A DNA stretch of 60,000 bases, taken from assembly GCF_963678635.1 (NCBI RefSeq), contig NC_087068.1, positions 6,355,907-6,415,906 on the forward strand. Direction: 5' to 3'. The stretch is from Symsagittifera roscoffensis (taxonomy: Eukaryota > Xenacoelomorpha > Acoela > Convolutidae). Below, one piece after another: positions 21,901 to 31,199 of this stretch (its first letter is position 1; each line of letters begins with the position of its first letter). The notes under the pieces were generated by a model. That model did not search any database. It was not told where the DNA came from and saw only the letters and a program-made list of their open reading frames with translations. A program made the translations under genes and the position numbers.

Positions 21901-23063
21901 GACACTCGTCTTATAAGTCGTCGTTTCCTGTTTTAAACTCACACGATATTCATTCTCCATCGTCCTTAACCCGAGTGGCGACATCAATGGGCTCGGTTAC
22001 TCCGACAGTAATTTACGAACCTCTGGATGCGAATGTGTTTCATGGTTTAGACGATTCGAGCAACGCCGGAAGTTCGGAATTTACACCTCCTGTCAGTCCT
22101 AGATCATCAGCAAATGTTATAAGCCAGCATATGACTACTGCGACTTTGGGTGCCAACGGAAGGCCTAGAAGCTTGTCCAGATCGCCTTCTAGAAGGTTCC
22201 TTGGCGGCAAGCATTCAAATCTCCTTTCTACCGTCGATCAAATGCAAACAGTTGTCGGCAGTCCGAATTTGCAAGCATATGCAAACGACAAAGACCAGCA
22301 CAATTACTTTTCAATGCTCGACCGACAGCGTCAAGAGGTTGTGGAATATTCTAGAACATTTAATAAAGCAAAAGAACAACTAATGGGACGCCATAATTTG
22401 GAGCTGCAGCAATACTGGGCGAAAAGAAGTCAAGTGGGCTTGGATCCTCTAGAAAATGGAAATATTTCAAATCATGAACCTGGTGCTCCTTTTGCAGGAA
22501 TAAGCGAACCGAATCATGCGTGGACAGATGATTTAACCCATCATGGTGCTAATTACAGTAACCTTGGAAACTTGACAATTTTGAGTTCCAGTCCAGATTA
22601 CGGACTTTTACCTGAAATACCGACATCAACATCGGTCACCCAGCAACTTCTATCGCCTAGAATGGGTCGACCGAGTGACAAGAAAGAAACGGGAAACGAT
22701 TTTGTGAAGGGGGGATTCGGGTATAATACCGTACTGCAAAATCACCCATTTATGCCTACTTTGAATCAGTTCCCGGCATTCAATTCCTTCCCCACCAATG
22801 GTTCCAGCTTTCTTTTTGGCAGTATAAGTCCGGTGAGGTACCGAAGCCTGCCTCCTAATGGAGATATCTCTCCGGCGAACACCAATCCTAAAGAGCATCA
22901 AAATAGAGTCCAAAATGGTGCGAGGCCAGCTAGTGATGGTGAACAAACTACTGTCTACCACACTTACCATTCGGGCACACCATCTGACAGACAGGTTTTC
23001 AAGCGGAAGAAAGTAAACAGCCCTAATGCGCAATCCAGAGCTTCTAAAAGTGAGCAGCAGTAA
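15954..23063 (+). CDS. WNK: WNK (with-no-lysine) serine/threonine protein kinase, two coding exons
   Basis: Exons 15954-16434 and 17803-23063 are joined by a GTAAGA...TTTCAG intron. The split Ser codon restores the frame exactly, predicting about 1,913 aa. WNKs phosphorylate SPAK/OSR1-type kinases (Fray in flies), which control cation-chloride cotransporters in response to chloride and osmotic stress. Seen here: glycine loop [11 protein letters not shown] with the WNK-specific catalytic Lys in that loop (about residue 225) and Cys (AWCEL) at the usual Lys site; HRDLKCDN (Asp about 343); DLG (Asp about 362); activation loop [16 protein letters not shown] with Ser about 376; an autoinhibitory PF2-like region at about 499-570; a second PF2/CCT-like region ([19 protein letters not shown]) at about 773-820; RFxV motifs RFQV (850), RFFV (1436) and RFKV (1502); coiled-coil stretches at about 1167-1234 and near the C-terminus. 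The rest is Ser/Asn/Gln-rich. The start is the first ATG after an in-frame stop at 15819. Intact. Confidence 0.95.
16517..17017 (+). repeat. MITE-like repeat with 13-bp terminal inverted repeats in WNK intron
   Basis: TGTTCCGACCATT at 16517-16529 and AATGGTCGGAACA at 17005-17017 are perfect inverted repeats. Just outside the left end is a small hairpin, CTGTGC-AAATA-GCACAG (16498-16514), that recurs beside the next copy. No transposase and no clear target duplication. Confidence 0.6.
17134..17422 (+). repeat. Second, shorter copy of the WNK-intron repeat
   Basis: Starts TGTACCGACCAGA, an imperfect version of the left end, and ends AATGGTCGGAACA. It is preceded by the same hairpin (CTGTGCAAGTAGCACAG near 17114). 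A third right-end match (GGTCGGAACAATAAAAC) lies near 17620, and a left-end match (AGCCGATTGCTGTGTAAGCAGCACA) at about 35853 lies outside the gene. Confidence 0.55.
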
Positions 23064-23840
23064 ACTATTTTGTCGGAAAATGAACTTTTTTGAACAGAAA
23101 CTAAACACTTTGCCATGCCATTCTAAAAATTGAATCAACGTCCGCTTTTGAAAAATGTGTTTCAGGATAAAAGCGGCTTCAATTAATACCTAAAAATAGT
23201 TTTAGTTTAATATTAACTGAAGTCGCGTTACTTTGTTTTGCATTAAGTTCAATTTATTTGCTGAAAAGATAGTAACTTATGACACTGGTTTAGGTCGATT
23301 TAATATTTTGTGTAGCTTTGTATTGATATGAAGCTGAAGCAATTTCCACATTCCTTTGGAATGAAATGTAATGTGTGCCCCTTCAATTGCATAAACTGCA
23401 AACTTAATAGTTCAATTGTGAAGCTGAGCATATGGTATCAGAACAGTATCTAGTTTGCTAGAAAACAATGCAAATGCTTCTGAAGAATTTTAAATTATAT
23501 ATACATGCGCCTGTTCATCGCTGCTCCATGTTTTGACATTTGACCAGATATGCTAGCGTTTTTATCACTATTTTGACAATTAAATTTAGTTCTATACTTT
23601 TAAATAGTCTGCAATTAAGAACAGTGAAAAGAGTTATGCATGTGGTCAGATATGGATCAAAGTATCACTAGAAGATCTTTTAATCAATTTATTTTTCGAT
23701 TTTAAGCTTGATCAAATGCTTGGTTTTAAGCTTGTGACTTCTAATAAGGAATAGATTTTTTTCATAAACAGATTTTCTCACAAATCTATGCAATTGGCCT
23801 TGCTATATTATGAAATCTTGGTAAATTCTAAGCCCTTCAT
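23064..23840 (+). other. Likely WNK 3' UTR and flanking AT-rich DNA
   Basis: AT-rich, no open frame of interest. No canonical AATAAA was noticed close to the stop, so the transcript end cannot be placed. Confidence 0.4.
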
Positions 23841-23845
23841 ATAAG

Positions 23846-23925
23846 GTCTAGTGGTAAAGTGCGTGCTTTGGGACCCTATGGTCTGGTGTTCGAGTCCTGG
23901 CTGGGGCCTAGTTTTCTATATAGAA
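23846..23925 (+). repeat. tRNA-derived sequence (tRNA-Pro-like), possible SINE head
   Basis: GGTCTAGTGGTA (A box) and GTGTTCGAGTCC (B box) are spaced as in a tRNA, with CTTTGGGA between them as in the proline tRNA anticodon loop. A TTTTC run follows. The T stem does not pair well, so it is a decayed tRNA or SINE, not a working tRNA gene. Confidence 0.45.
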
Positions 23926-24149
23926 TTTTTTCTGGAAAAAATTGATTTGCCACTATCGATTGCCTGATAAATGTTGGTCGGCTTACTTTGCAAAGAATGG
24001 ACTCAGGGAGTTTTCTTCGTTCAAGACTGCCGTATCCAAAACCTTCGAAGATATAAGTAAAGCTTGAGATGCGTTTTTGTGCTTGAGGAGATTGAAAAAC
24101 TTCATAGCACATAATTTTCTTGGACTTCTTTTTTTGGCTCAACAGGCGT

Positions 24150-26130
24150 CTACCATTATTGTATACCTAGTAACCGCTTGGTTTTTTTGGTGTCTGTGCT
24201 CATTATACGCTGGGTCTTATGTTTCTCGTCTTGTTTTTCCACAAAACGAACATCATTGGAGTGATACGTTTGTAGAGGTAGTTTTGTCGAATTTTTATGC
24301 TTGTCAGTGCTCGTTTTAGTTTCAAACAAGAAGTATTCCGTTTTAAAAGGCTTATCGTTTGTCTGCTCATGTTCTGTCGGCCTAGCTGCCAAGTCTCGTG
24401 TTTTTCATGTGCTGATAGCGATTTTCGTTTTAGTTTTATTTTTTAATTGTTCCTGTTATTTGTAAACTTGATCTCAATCTAATTTTTGTGTCAAATTTCC
24501 TTAGGTTTTTTCAAGTAAAAGTTTTTTTTAGCATCATATGTTCGGCTAGTTTTCATTGCATAGTGACCTTTTTCACCGTTGAAAAGTAGCATGGGAGCGT
24601 CGGCCCCTGGGAGTTAACCTAATAATTGTCGGCTTACACTGCTATTCGATAAGAAAACTTCTGAATACTTTTTTAACGCCAGTGGTTGTTTTCTGGACCT
24701 TTTTCTTCAAATTGAACCCCATGTTAGACAAAACTAAAAGTTTTTGTAATTGTGGTTTTGGATTTTTCATTGTTTTTTTGACTAAATGGCTTTCCTTCCG
24801 TTTTCTGTCTCTAGCTTGCAATGCCCTTTATGCGGAGTATCGCAAGTTTTGATAATTTTTTGGTCTAGAGATTGATTCTGAAATAATGTTTTTTTTTTCA
24901 TTTCTTTCTGTTTTTTTAATGCAGATAAATGCATAACATTTTTTAGTTGATGGTATTGAGCAATTGATTCTGAGTTTTTTGTTGTTTTGCGTTTGAACCT
25001 GCTTTTTTTCTGGTATTTTTGTAAGTTTAATTGATTCGTATGAGTTTATTTGAAAGCTGTTCCAGGTTCAGAGTTTTCTGGATACGAATAGAGTGTCTTT
25101 TCGATGTATCAAGTTTTTCAAAATTTTTATTTTGAATGTGGTTTGAATTGCACCAATTTGCAAATCAACATTTTGAATGTTTTACATTCTCAAGTTATAT
25201 CATATGTTTACTATTGATAATGTGTGCTTCTGGGTCAAATCTTCTTTTTTATATTGTTACACTTGCGATTAGCAAGCGTTATTAAATCAGAGTATTGACC
25301 TTTTCAGGTTAATATTGAGTTTCAAACAATCATTTGAGCCATTATTTGGCATATGATGCGATCGAGCGTCCCGGTAACAGATATTTTTGAGCATGTCTGT
25401 AATTTAAATTGTTCTCTTCTTTTTTTTTCACGTGCGATAGCAAGTGTGAATCTGATCGGGATAGATTTTTCACATAACTAATTTTTTGTACAAATCTGTA
25501 CGAAACATGTTTTTTTTACAGCAAGGTCAAGTGCTGATTTAAAATAGTCAAATAACAGCATTGATCTGGCGACTTGTTGATCATGTTAATAATCGACAAA
25601 TTACACATGCTAATAGACAGAAAAACGATTGGAAAAAAACTTGGATTTTTTGGATTTATGGTTTTTGTTTTATCTTATGTCCGCTCAATTTTCGTTTTTT
25701 TTTGAAAAACTGCTGTATTATCCAGTACAGCGTGTTAAGTACAATTGAGGCTACGTTGACCGTATTGAGAGCTTGCTGAATATTAGAGTTAATCATGTTT
25801 TTGGATTCATTGTTTCAGTTTTTGACGGCTAGGTTCCGGTTAAGTCTTAATTTTTTTCTAATTGTTTTTAAATAGTTTGGATTTTTCAGCAGCTGAAGTT
25901 CGCACGATTGAAATATTTATTTTTACTTTTTTCATCTTTTTGTTGGCTATTCTCCTCAAAAGTTTAGAAATAACAAAGAAATATTTTTGATGCCTGAGGT
26001 TTTAAATAGTTTTTTCGAGTAGCAAGTTTTATCAAATTGAAACAAAGACCTTCTTCCAGAGTAACAATTTGTTTAGTAGAATCGCAAACCGTTAGACATC
26101 TTGGTCATAAACAAGTTAAATTTTACTTCT
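24150..26130. other. T-rich intergenic sequence, no feature recognised
   Basis: Long T runs on the plus strand and no coding frame with credible composition. No RNA gene, LTR or transposase signature was noticed. Confidence 0.5.
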
Positions 26131-26144
26131 TATGATGCATGCTT

Positions 26145-26222
26145 AGCGTGGTGATAATGTACATGCTATGCTTGTCACTACGAAGATTCAGGGTTCGCTT
26201 CCAGGAAAGACCCCTTTTTTGC
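26145..26222 (+). repeat. tRNA-like Pol III promoter remnant
   Basis: TAGCGTGGTGATAATG resembles an A box and GGGTTCGCTTCC a B box, about 45 bp apart, followed by a T6 run that would terminate Pol III. The acceptor and T stems do not pair convincingly. It lies about 170 bp before the WNK pseudogene fragment. Confidence 0.4.
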
Positions 26223-26394
26223 AAGTTGATTTTTTTGCAAGATTTTTTAGCATGAAACGTTTTTTGCAAAATTTTTAAGCATGAAGCTTTGACTAGATTC
26301 AATTGTTCCGGCTTTTGTTTTATAAGCAGGTTGACCTAGTTTTGCTTTGTTTCAATGGTCAAAACAGATGTTTCTATATTTTGTTTTTCACGAC

Positions 26395-26735
26395 AACAAT
26401 TAAGTTTAGATCAAGATGTGAGAAGAGGTAGTTTAAAAACTGTCTTCAAAGAGTTTGACAGAGATACCAGAGTTGATGCAGCAGGGTACGAGTTGCTTGT
26501 CACTTTTTTGTCCAGAATTGAGCCCAAGAAGATCTAAGAAAAAGTTGAAAACTTAAGAACCCGCCGCCCCACTTAGTCCCAATTTATGATTCGTCGAATC
26601 GATAAAATTTTGCTGTTACAGTGCGAAGTAATACTGGCCCTTGTTTAGCGTCTTTTTTCTCCTGATTGCTCAATTGCTTTTTTATTGCATCGTTTCATTG
26701 CGTTTACACTGGAACTTTTCAGTTGTCATTCACAC
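26395..26735 (+). pseudogene. WNK kinase N-lobe pseudogene fragment (downstream copy)
   Basis: Frame reads QDVRRGSLKTVFKEFDRDTR, VDAAGYELLV, ending IEPKKI before a stop. Position by position it parallels the real gene ([30 protein letters not shown]). Gly-to-Arg in the glycine loop, Cys-to-Tyr at WCEL and a one-base deletion after IEPKK show decay. Nucleotide similarity continues through the region matching IVRFYDSW (TATGATTCGT). The stretch from ACGAGTTGC onward is shared with the fragment at 14377. Confidence 0.75.
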
Positions 26736-27309
26736 TTGAATTTTTCAGTTCTCATTCATTAAATAAAGTTTGTTTATGGGTTCCAGTTTACTTTCAAGAC
26801 CGCAAATTGAGTTCAAAAATGTTTCAGTAGCTGAGCTGATTCTGTAGAAAAGTACTGGTATCTCTGGCTTAGAGCTGCAAATTTGGCTTTAGCCCAAAAA
26901 TACTAAAATGAAGTTTTTGAAAGTTGATAAAAGAAGAGAAAACATTTTTTTTCTTTTCAAGTTCACTTTATTTCATTTTTAATTGAAAGCCAAATTGAAA
27001 GCTGAAACAATTGACAATAAGTTGATTACATATTTCTAAAGTTATTTTATTTTAAGATTTCGAAGCGAAAAAAACCCCTATACTCCAGTTTTCTAAAATC
27101 GAGTTGTTTTCTTTCGAAAACTCAACAAGCAATACTTTTTATAATGAAGGAACTTCAAATTAATACTTTTGGCTCTCAATAACTGGAAAATGGGTAGAAA
27201 TATTTCTTTAAAGTTTTCTTTTGAATTTATGGAAACTGTTTCAACTTGTCTAGTCGGTTCGCAGTATGAAAATTTTTAATCGCTCAAAATTTTTCTGTTG
27301 ACAATTTTC

Positions 27310-28130
27310 TTTGGCATTTTTAATTTGGATATAGTGGCGTCTAACCACATGGTGTCAGCTTAGTGATAGCTTGAAAAATACTAAAATGTGTTCAATGCTA
27401 GTGATTGTGTTTCTTCTGTGTTTTTTGAGATAGAGTTTTTCGTATTTCCAAAAATATATATATTTAATTGTTTATGATACAAATTTTCTTCGACACTTCT
27501 TTGTTTTTGGATTAGTTGGCTTCTAATCACGTGTTGTTGACTAATTGAATGCTTGGAAAATAATAAAAGCTTGTTTAATGGTAGTATTTTGTTTCTCTGA
27601 GAACAATTTCCTGTGACATTTTTTTGTTTTCGGATCTATTGGCGTCTAATCACGCGTTGTCAGCTTAGTGAACGCTCTGAAAAACTAAAATTTGTTCAAT
27701 ACTAGTGGTTGTGTTTCTTCTCTGTTTTTCTGAGATACGATTTTCCGTATTTCAAAAGAAAAACTTTTTATTTATGATAACATTTTCTTTCTTTTCATTT
27801 TTGTTTTCGGATTAGTTGGCTTCTAACCACGTTTTGCTGGCTTAGTGAACGCTCGGAAAATACTAAAAGCTTGTTTAATGCTAGTGACTGTGTTTCTCGT
27901 CTCTTTTTCCAAAAGTATTTGATTTTTTTTTCAAGTTTTTTTAAGACATAAATTTCCTTCGACATTTCTTTTGGTTTTCGGATCAAGTGGCGTCTGAGCA
28001 CGTGTTGTTGCTTAAGTGAACGCTCGGAAAATACTAAATACTTGTGTAATGCTAGTGGTTGTAGTTTTTCTCTGGTTTTCTTAGATTGAATTTTTCGTTT
28101 TTCCAAAAGTTTTGTTGTTTTTCAAAAAAA
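27310..28130 (+). repeat. Five-copy minisatellite, 120-180 bp unit
   Basis: A core GGCNTCTAANCACGTNNTGTTG is found at 27336, 27518, 27641, 27818 and 27989, giving spacings of 182, 123, 177 and 171 bp. Each is followed by AGTGAACGCTCGGAAAATAC or a variant and a GTGTTTCT(T/C) stretch. Copies are diverged. The minus-strand frame at 27795-28106 is repeat-derived, not a gene. Confidence 0.75.
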
Positions 28131-29780
28131 AATTTCGACTTATTTAATTGCAGCTCACTGTCTATTTGGTCACAACTTGCAATGCTATGCTTTCGTAATA
28201 TTGCAAGTAATGTCAAGTTCTGCCTCGCGTGTGTTTAATTTTTAGTTTAATGCGACGGAAGCAACACTTGGATTGTAATAGCAGCACACCAAAATTGTAC
28301 TAAAATTTCTGTATCGAACTATTCTTAATTTTTTGTAGTTGGAAGATTCAAACTAGTCAGAGCTGTATCTTTTCAATGAAAGTGCATCCATGCCTGGAGA
28401 TTAGGTCTATATAAGTGAAAATTGTTCCACATGAATAATATTGACAATAATTTAGACTACAAGACACTTTGCCGACATAGTTTTTCTCAAATGATCAATT
28501 TTTTAAAAACTGCAGTATGCTATAGCCTATAGCTGATGAAGCAGCTTTTAACTTTTTTTCAAATACCTATTTGACAGGAATTACATAAAATACATAATAA
28601 TTATCTAAAATTATGCCTAAATCGACTAAATATAATTTTCGAGTAATACAGAATTGAATTTTTTTTTTATAAATCCTATTTAACGCGCATAGTTTTCGTA
28701 TTTTGCAAAATTAATTTCAAAATTAATGCGCATTCTACAAAATAAGACGTCTTCTGAATGTTAAAGAACTCGTCTTAACATTTTCCGTTTTAATTGTCTG
28801 ACACCGGTGAAGTGAAGATAAGCTGCACGATTGAATGTTGCTGTGATATATCAATGTTCCACCTTCGAAAAAAGGGAGGATAATCATAACTGGGTTTTTT
28901 TCAAAAGAACTGTACAAGCATGATAGCTGTGTTCCAGGAAAAAGCAAGTAGGAAAAATGGGTCTTGCAATTTTTGTGAAAAAAAAACGTTAAAAAATGCG
29001 AACCATTATCTAATTTTTTTCTTGGAGCCATCTAAAATTAAGTCACCAAACTATCTGCCTCATACTAAAAAAAATGCTGATATGTGTATTATCCCAGACT
29101 ACAAACAAAATCCAAATTGAATTGGAGCAAAATCCAAATTGAATTGGAGCAAGCTAATTGGTCGTTCAAGGATTAAAACTTGACACTATCAGCCCCAAAT
29201 TCACAGTTTGTCAATATTTTAATTACGAAAAACTATTGAAAACGAGTTGGAGCCGTCGGAATTAACATTCAAGGTTTTGCCTTGATGTACCTGCAGTCTT
29301 GTTTACCTAAGGAAACAGCTGGAAGTAGTTTTATTTCGAGCTGTTGACGGTACTTTGTCAGGGCGTATTGTATTATTGTAGATAATTTTTCAGCGTGATT
29401 TTAAGATTTTCTTTAAAATTCTGATTATTAGAACTTCTGAGGTTTTCTTGACACATTGGTTCTGTTCGTGGTACTTTCAAGTTGGGCTTTGTGTTAGACA
29501 GTAAGAAGATTTATAATGACGGGTTGATTCAAGCTTTTCCTTCTACATAATTTACTTCTAAGCGGCTTTCATTTGGTGGATTTAACTGCTACGTCAAACA
29601 ATTAGCAAAAATTTGTCTACCTAAGTAAAACTATAAACAATCAAATCAAATTTTTTTCTAGACCTGACAGATTTGTATTTGGTAAACAAATTAAACTTTT
29701 GAGCTGTTTTAAGTTCTTTTGAAAGTAAAAGAAGATTTCTTATCTATTAAGTAGTGTTTGGTGAATTGACAAGTCTTCGT
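28131..29780. other. AT-rich intergenic sequence upstream of the protease gene
   Basis: No supported gene. A short tandem duplication (CAAAATCCAAATTGAATTGG at about 29106 and 29129) is the only local structure noticed. Confidence 0.5.
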
Positions 29781-29801
29781 GATAAATTTTATAGGTAGTT
29801 C

Positions 29802-29842
29802 CATAAAGTCACTTTTGCCTTTCGTTGTTCAAATTCAGTCGT
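29802..29842 (+). promoter_or_regulatory. Candidate core promoter of the protease gene
   Basis: CATAAA at 29802-29807 lies about 31-36 bp before TCAGTC at 29836, which matches the arthropod initiator pattern TCAGT. This would place transcription start about 41 bp before the ATG. Suggestive only. Confidence 0.3.
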
Positions 29843-29878
29843 ATAAATTCAATCAGTTTTCTATTCAAAAATAAGAAA

Positions 29879-30730
29879 ATGAACTTTTGTGTGCTTTTTG
29901 TGTTCATTTTTCTTTTTGAAATTGTCAGTTGTTTCAATTTGAACAAGCAACTAGTACCTGACTCTGTAGAGATAATAGATGGCTACAATGTTAAGGAGGG
30001 CGATTACGGTTTCATGGTAAGTGTGCAGATAATCTATGGGCACATATGCGGAGGTTCCATATACAATCGTCGAACAATAATAACAGCCGCTCATTGCATT
30101 GACGCTTATTACAATTATTACATCCTAGCTGGAGTTTTAGATGCAAATAATCGAACTGGAGGTCAATATATAAAAGTAGCTAGTTATGTGAAGCATCCAG
30201 ATTTCATAAACCCGAAAAAAGGCAACGACATTGCTCTGCTTTTCCTAGAAACAGAATTGGTAGAAAGTGAATTGGTCAGGCCGATTGAGTTGCCTAGAGT
30301 ACACTTACACGCTGGTGAAATTGCAACTGTTCTCGGGTGGGGTTCGACCGAACCGAACACAACTTTAAGCGGCAGTCAGAATTTTCTGCAAAAACTAGAC
30401 GTGCGAGTAGTATCGGTAGACTTCTGCGAATCATTCTATGACCCCTCTAAATATGACATAACTGAAAATAATATTTGCACAGGGAAGAAAGATTTTCTAG
30501 GGGGTGTGTGTAACGGGGATAGTGGGGGCCCCCTTTTGAAGATGCACAGGAGTTATAATCCATCTTATGGCTTTTTTTGGATATGGAAACTGTTTGGAAT
30601 TACGTCGTTCGGAGAGCCTGGGTGCGACCATCACAAGCCAGATGTTTATACAAATGTCTTTAATTTCAAAGACTGGATTAAAGACAATGCCATGCCCAAT
30701 GATGAAAACTACTCAAACAACTTACTCTAG
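29879..30730 (+). CDS. Secreted chymotrypsin-fold (S1A) serine protease, brachyurin-like pocket
   Basis: Intronless 283-aa protein from ATG 29879. The open frame extends upstream, but without an ATG. The signal peptide is MNFCVLFVFIFLFEIVSC, followed by a short propeptide and the mature-type N-terminus IIDGYNV. Catalytic triad: His in ITAAHC, Asp in GNDIALL, Ser in NGDSGGPL. Cysteines match the three conserved S1A disulfides (42-58, 168-182, 191-220). In chymotrypsin numbering the pocket reads Gly189 (LGGVCNGDS), Gly216 (TSFGEPGC) and Asp226 (HKPDVYT). Gly189/Asp226 is the pair known from fiddler-crab collagenase and gives broad specificity. The residue before IIDG is Glu, not Arg/Lys, so trypsin-type activation is not expected. 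Likely extracellular or gut digestive enzyme; the substrate is unknown. Intact. Confidence 0.92.
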   Translation: MNFCVLFVFIFLFEIVSCFNLNKQLVPDSVEIIDGYNVKEGDYGFMVSVQIIYGHICGGSIYNRRTIITAAHCIDAYYNYYILAGVLDANNRTGGQYIKVASYVKHPDFINPKKGNDIALLFLETELVESELVRPIELPRVHLHAGEIATVLGWGSTEPNTTLSGSQNFLQKLDVRVVSVDFCESFYDPSKYDITENNICTGKKDFLGGVCNGDSGGPLLKMHRSYNPSYGFFWIWKLFGITSFGEPGCDHHKPDVYTNVFNFKDWIKDNAMPNDENYSNNLL

Positions 30731-30876
30731 CTATCCCAAAAAACTTCTTGTTATACTGATTATATATTCTGATTATACTCTGTATATTCTGATAAATTAG
30801 ATTAAATTCTCCAATTGTAAATTTATATTTGACAAATTAGGTGATAAATTAATTTAGGTGATAAAGCAGTTGGCAT

Positions 30877-31193
30877 CAGGCGAGCATCTAGAAATTTCTC
30901 GAGGGAGGGGGGGGGGGGCGAATTTTCAAAAAAAAATTAAAAACTTTGTCGACCTTTTTTTTAGGTCGACCAAATTGATTTTCTGAGCTCCCCCAAACCA
31001 CTATAAAGACCCTAATTAGACCAAATTTTCTGCGGCGAAGGCAAATTTTTGAAAAAAGGCGTTTTTAGGCACTTATTGGAAAATTTCGACCAAACAATTG
31101 CGTTTTTTCGGCGCGCGCTCCCCCCTCAAAATTAGTATAGATTGGCTCCTTCAGAAAAATTTGGCTCCCACCTCCCCCTAAATCCGCTACTCG
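30877..31193 (-). mobile_element. Diverged hAT-type MITE
   Basis: Inverted relative of the element at 34180. It begins CAGGCGAGCATCTAG...CTCGAGGG plus a G run, and ends CCCCCTAAATCCGCTACTCG. The middle carries the same GGTCGAC, GGCGCGCGCTCCCCCC and CAAATTTT...GACC blocks as the 34-kb copy. The termini are mutated and no target duplication is visible, so this copy is older. Confidence 0.6.
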
Positions 31194-31199
31194 TTGAAA

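Noticed and set aside
17964-23063. WNK protein starting at [10 protein letters not shown]
   Set aside because: The exon is open upstream to a good acceptor at 17802, and its phase joins exactly to the exon ending at 16434, so that Met is internal.
23846-23925. Functional tRNA-Pro gene
   Set aside because: A and B boxes are present, but the T stem and acceptor stem do not pair, so it is kept only as a tRNA-derived repeat.
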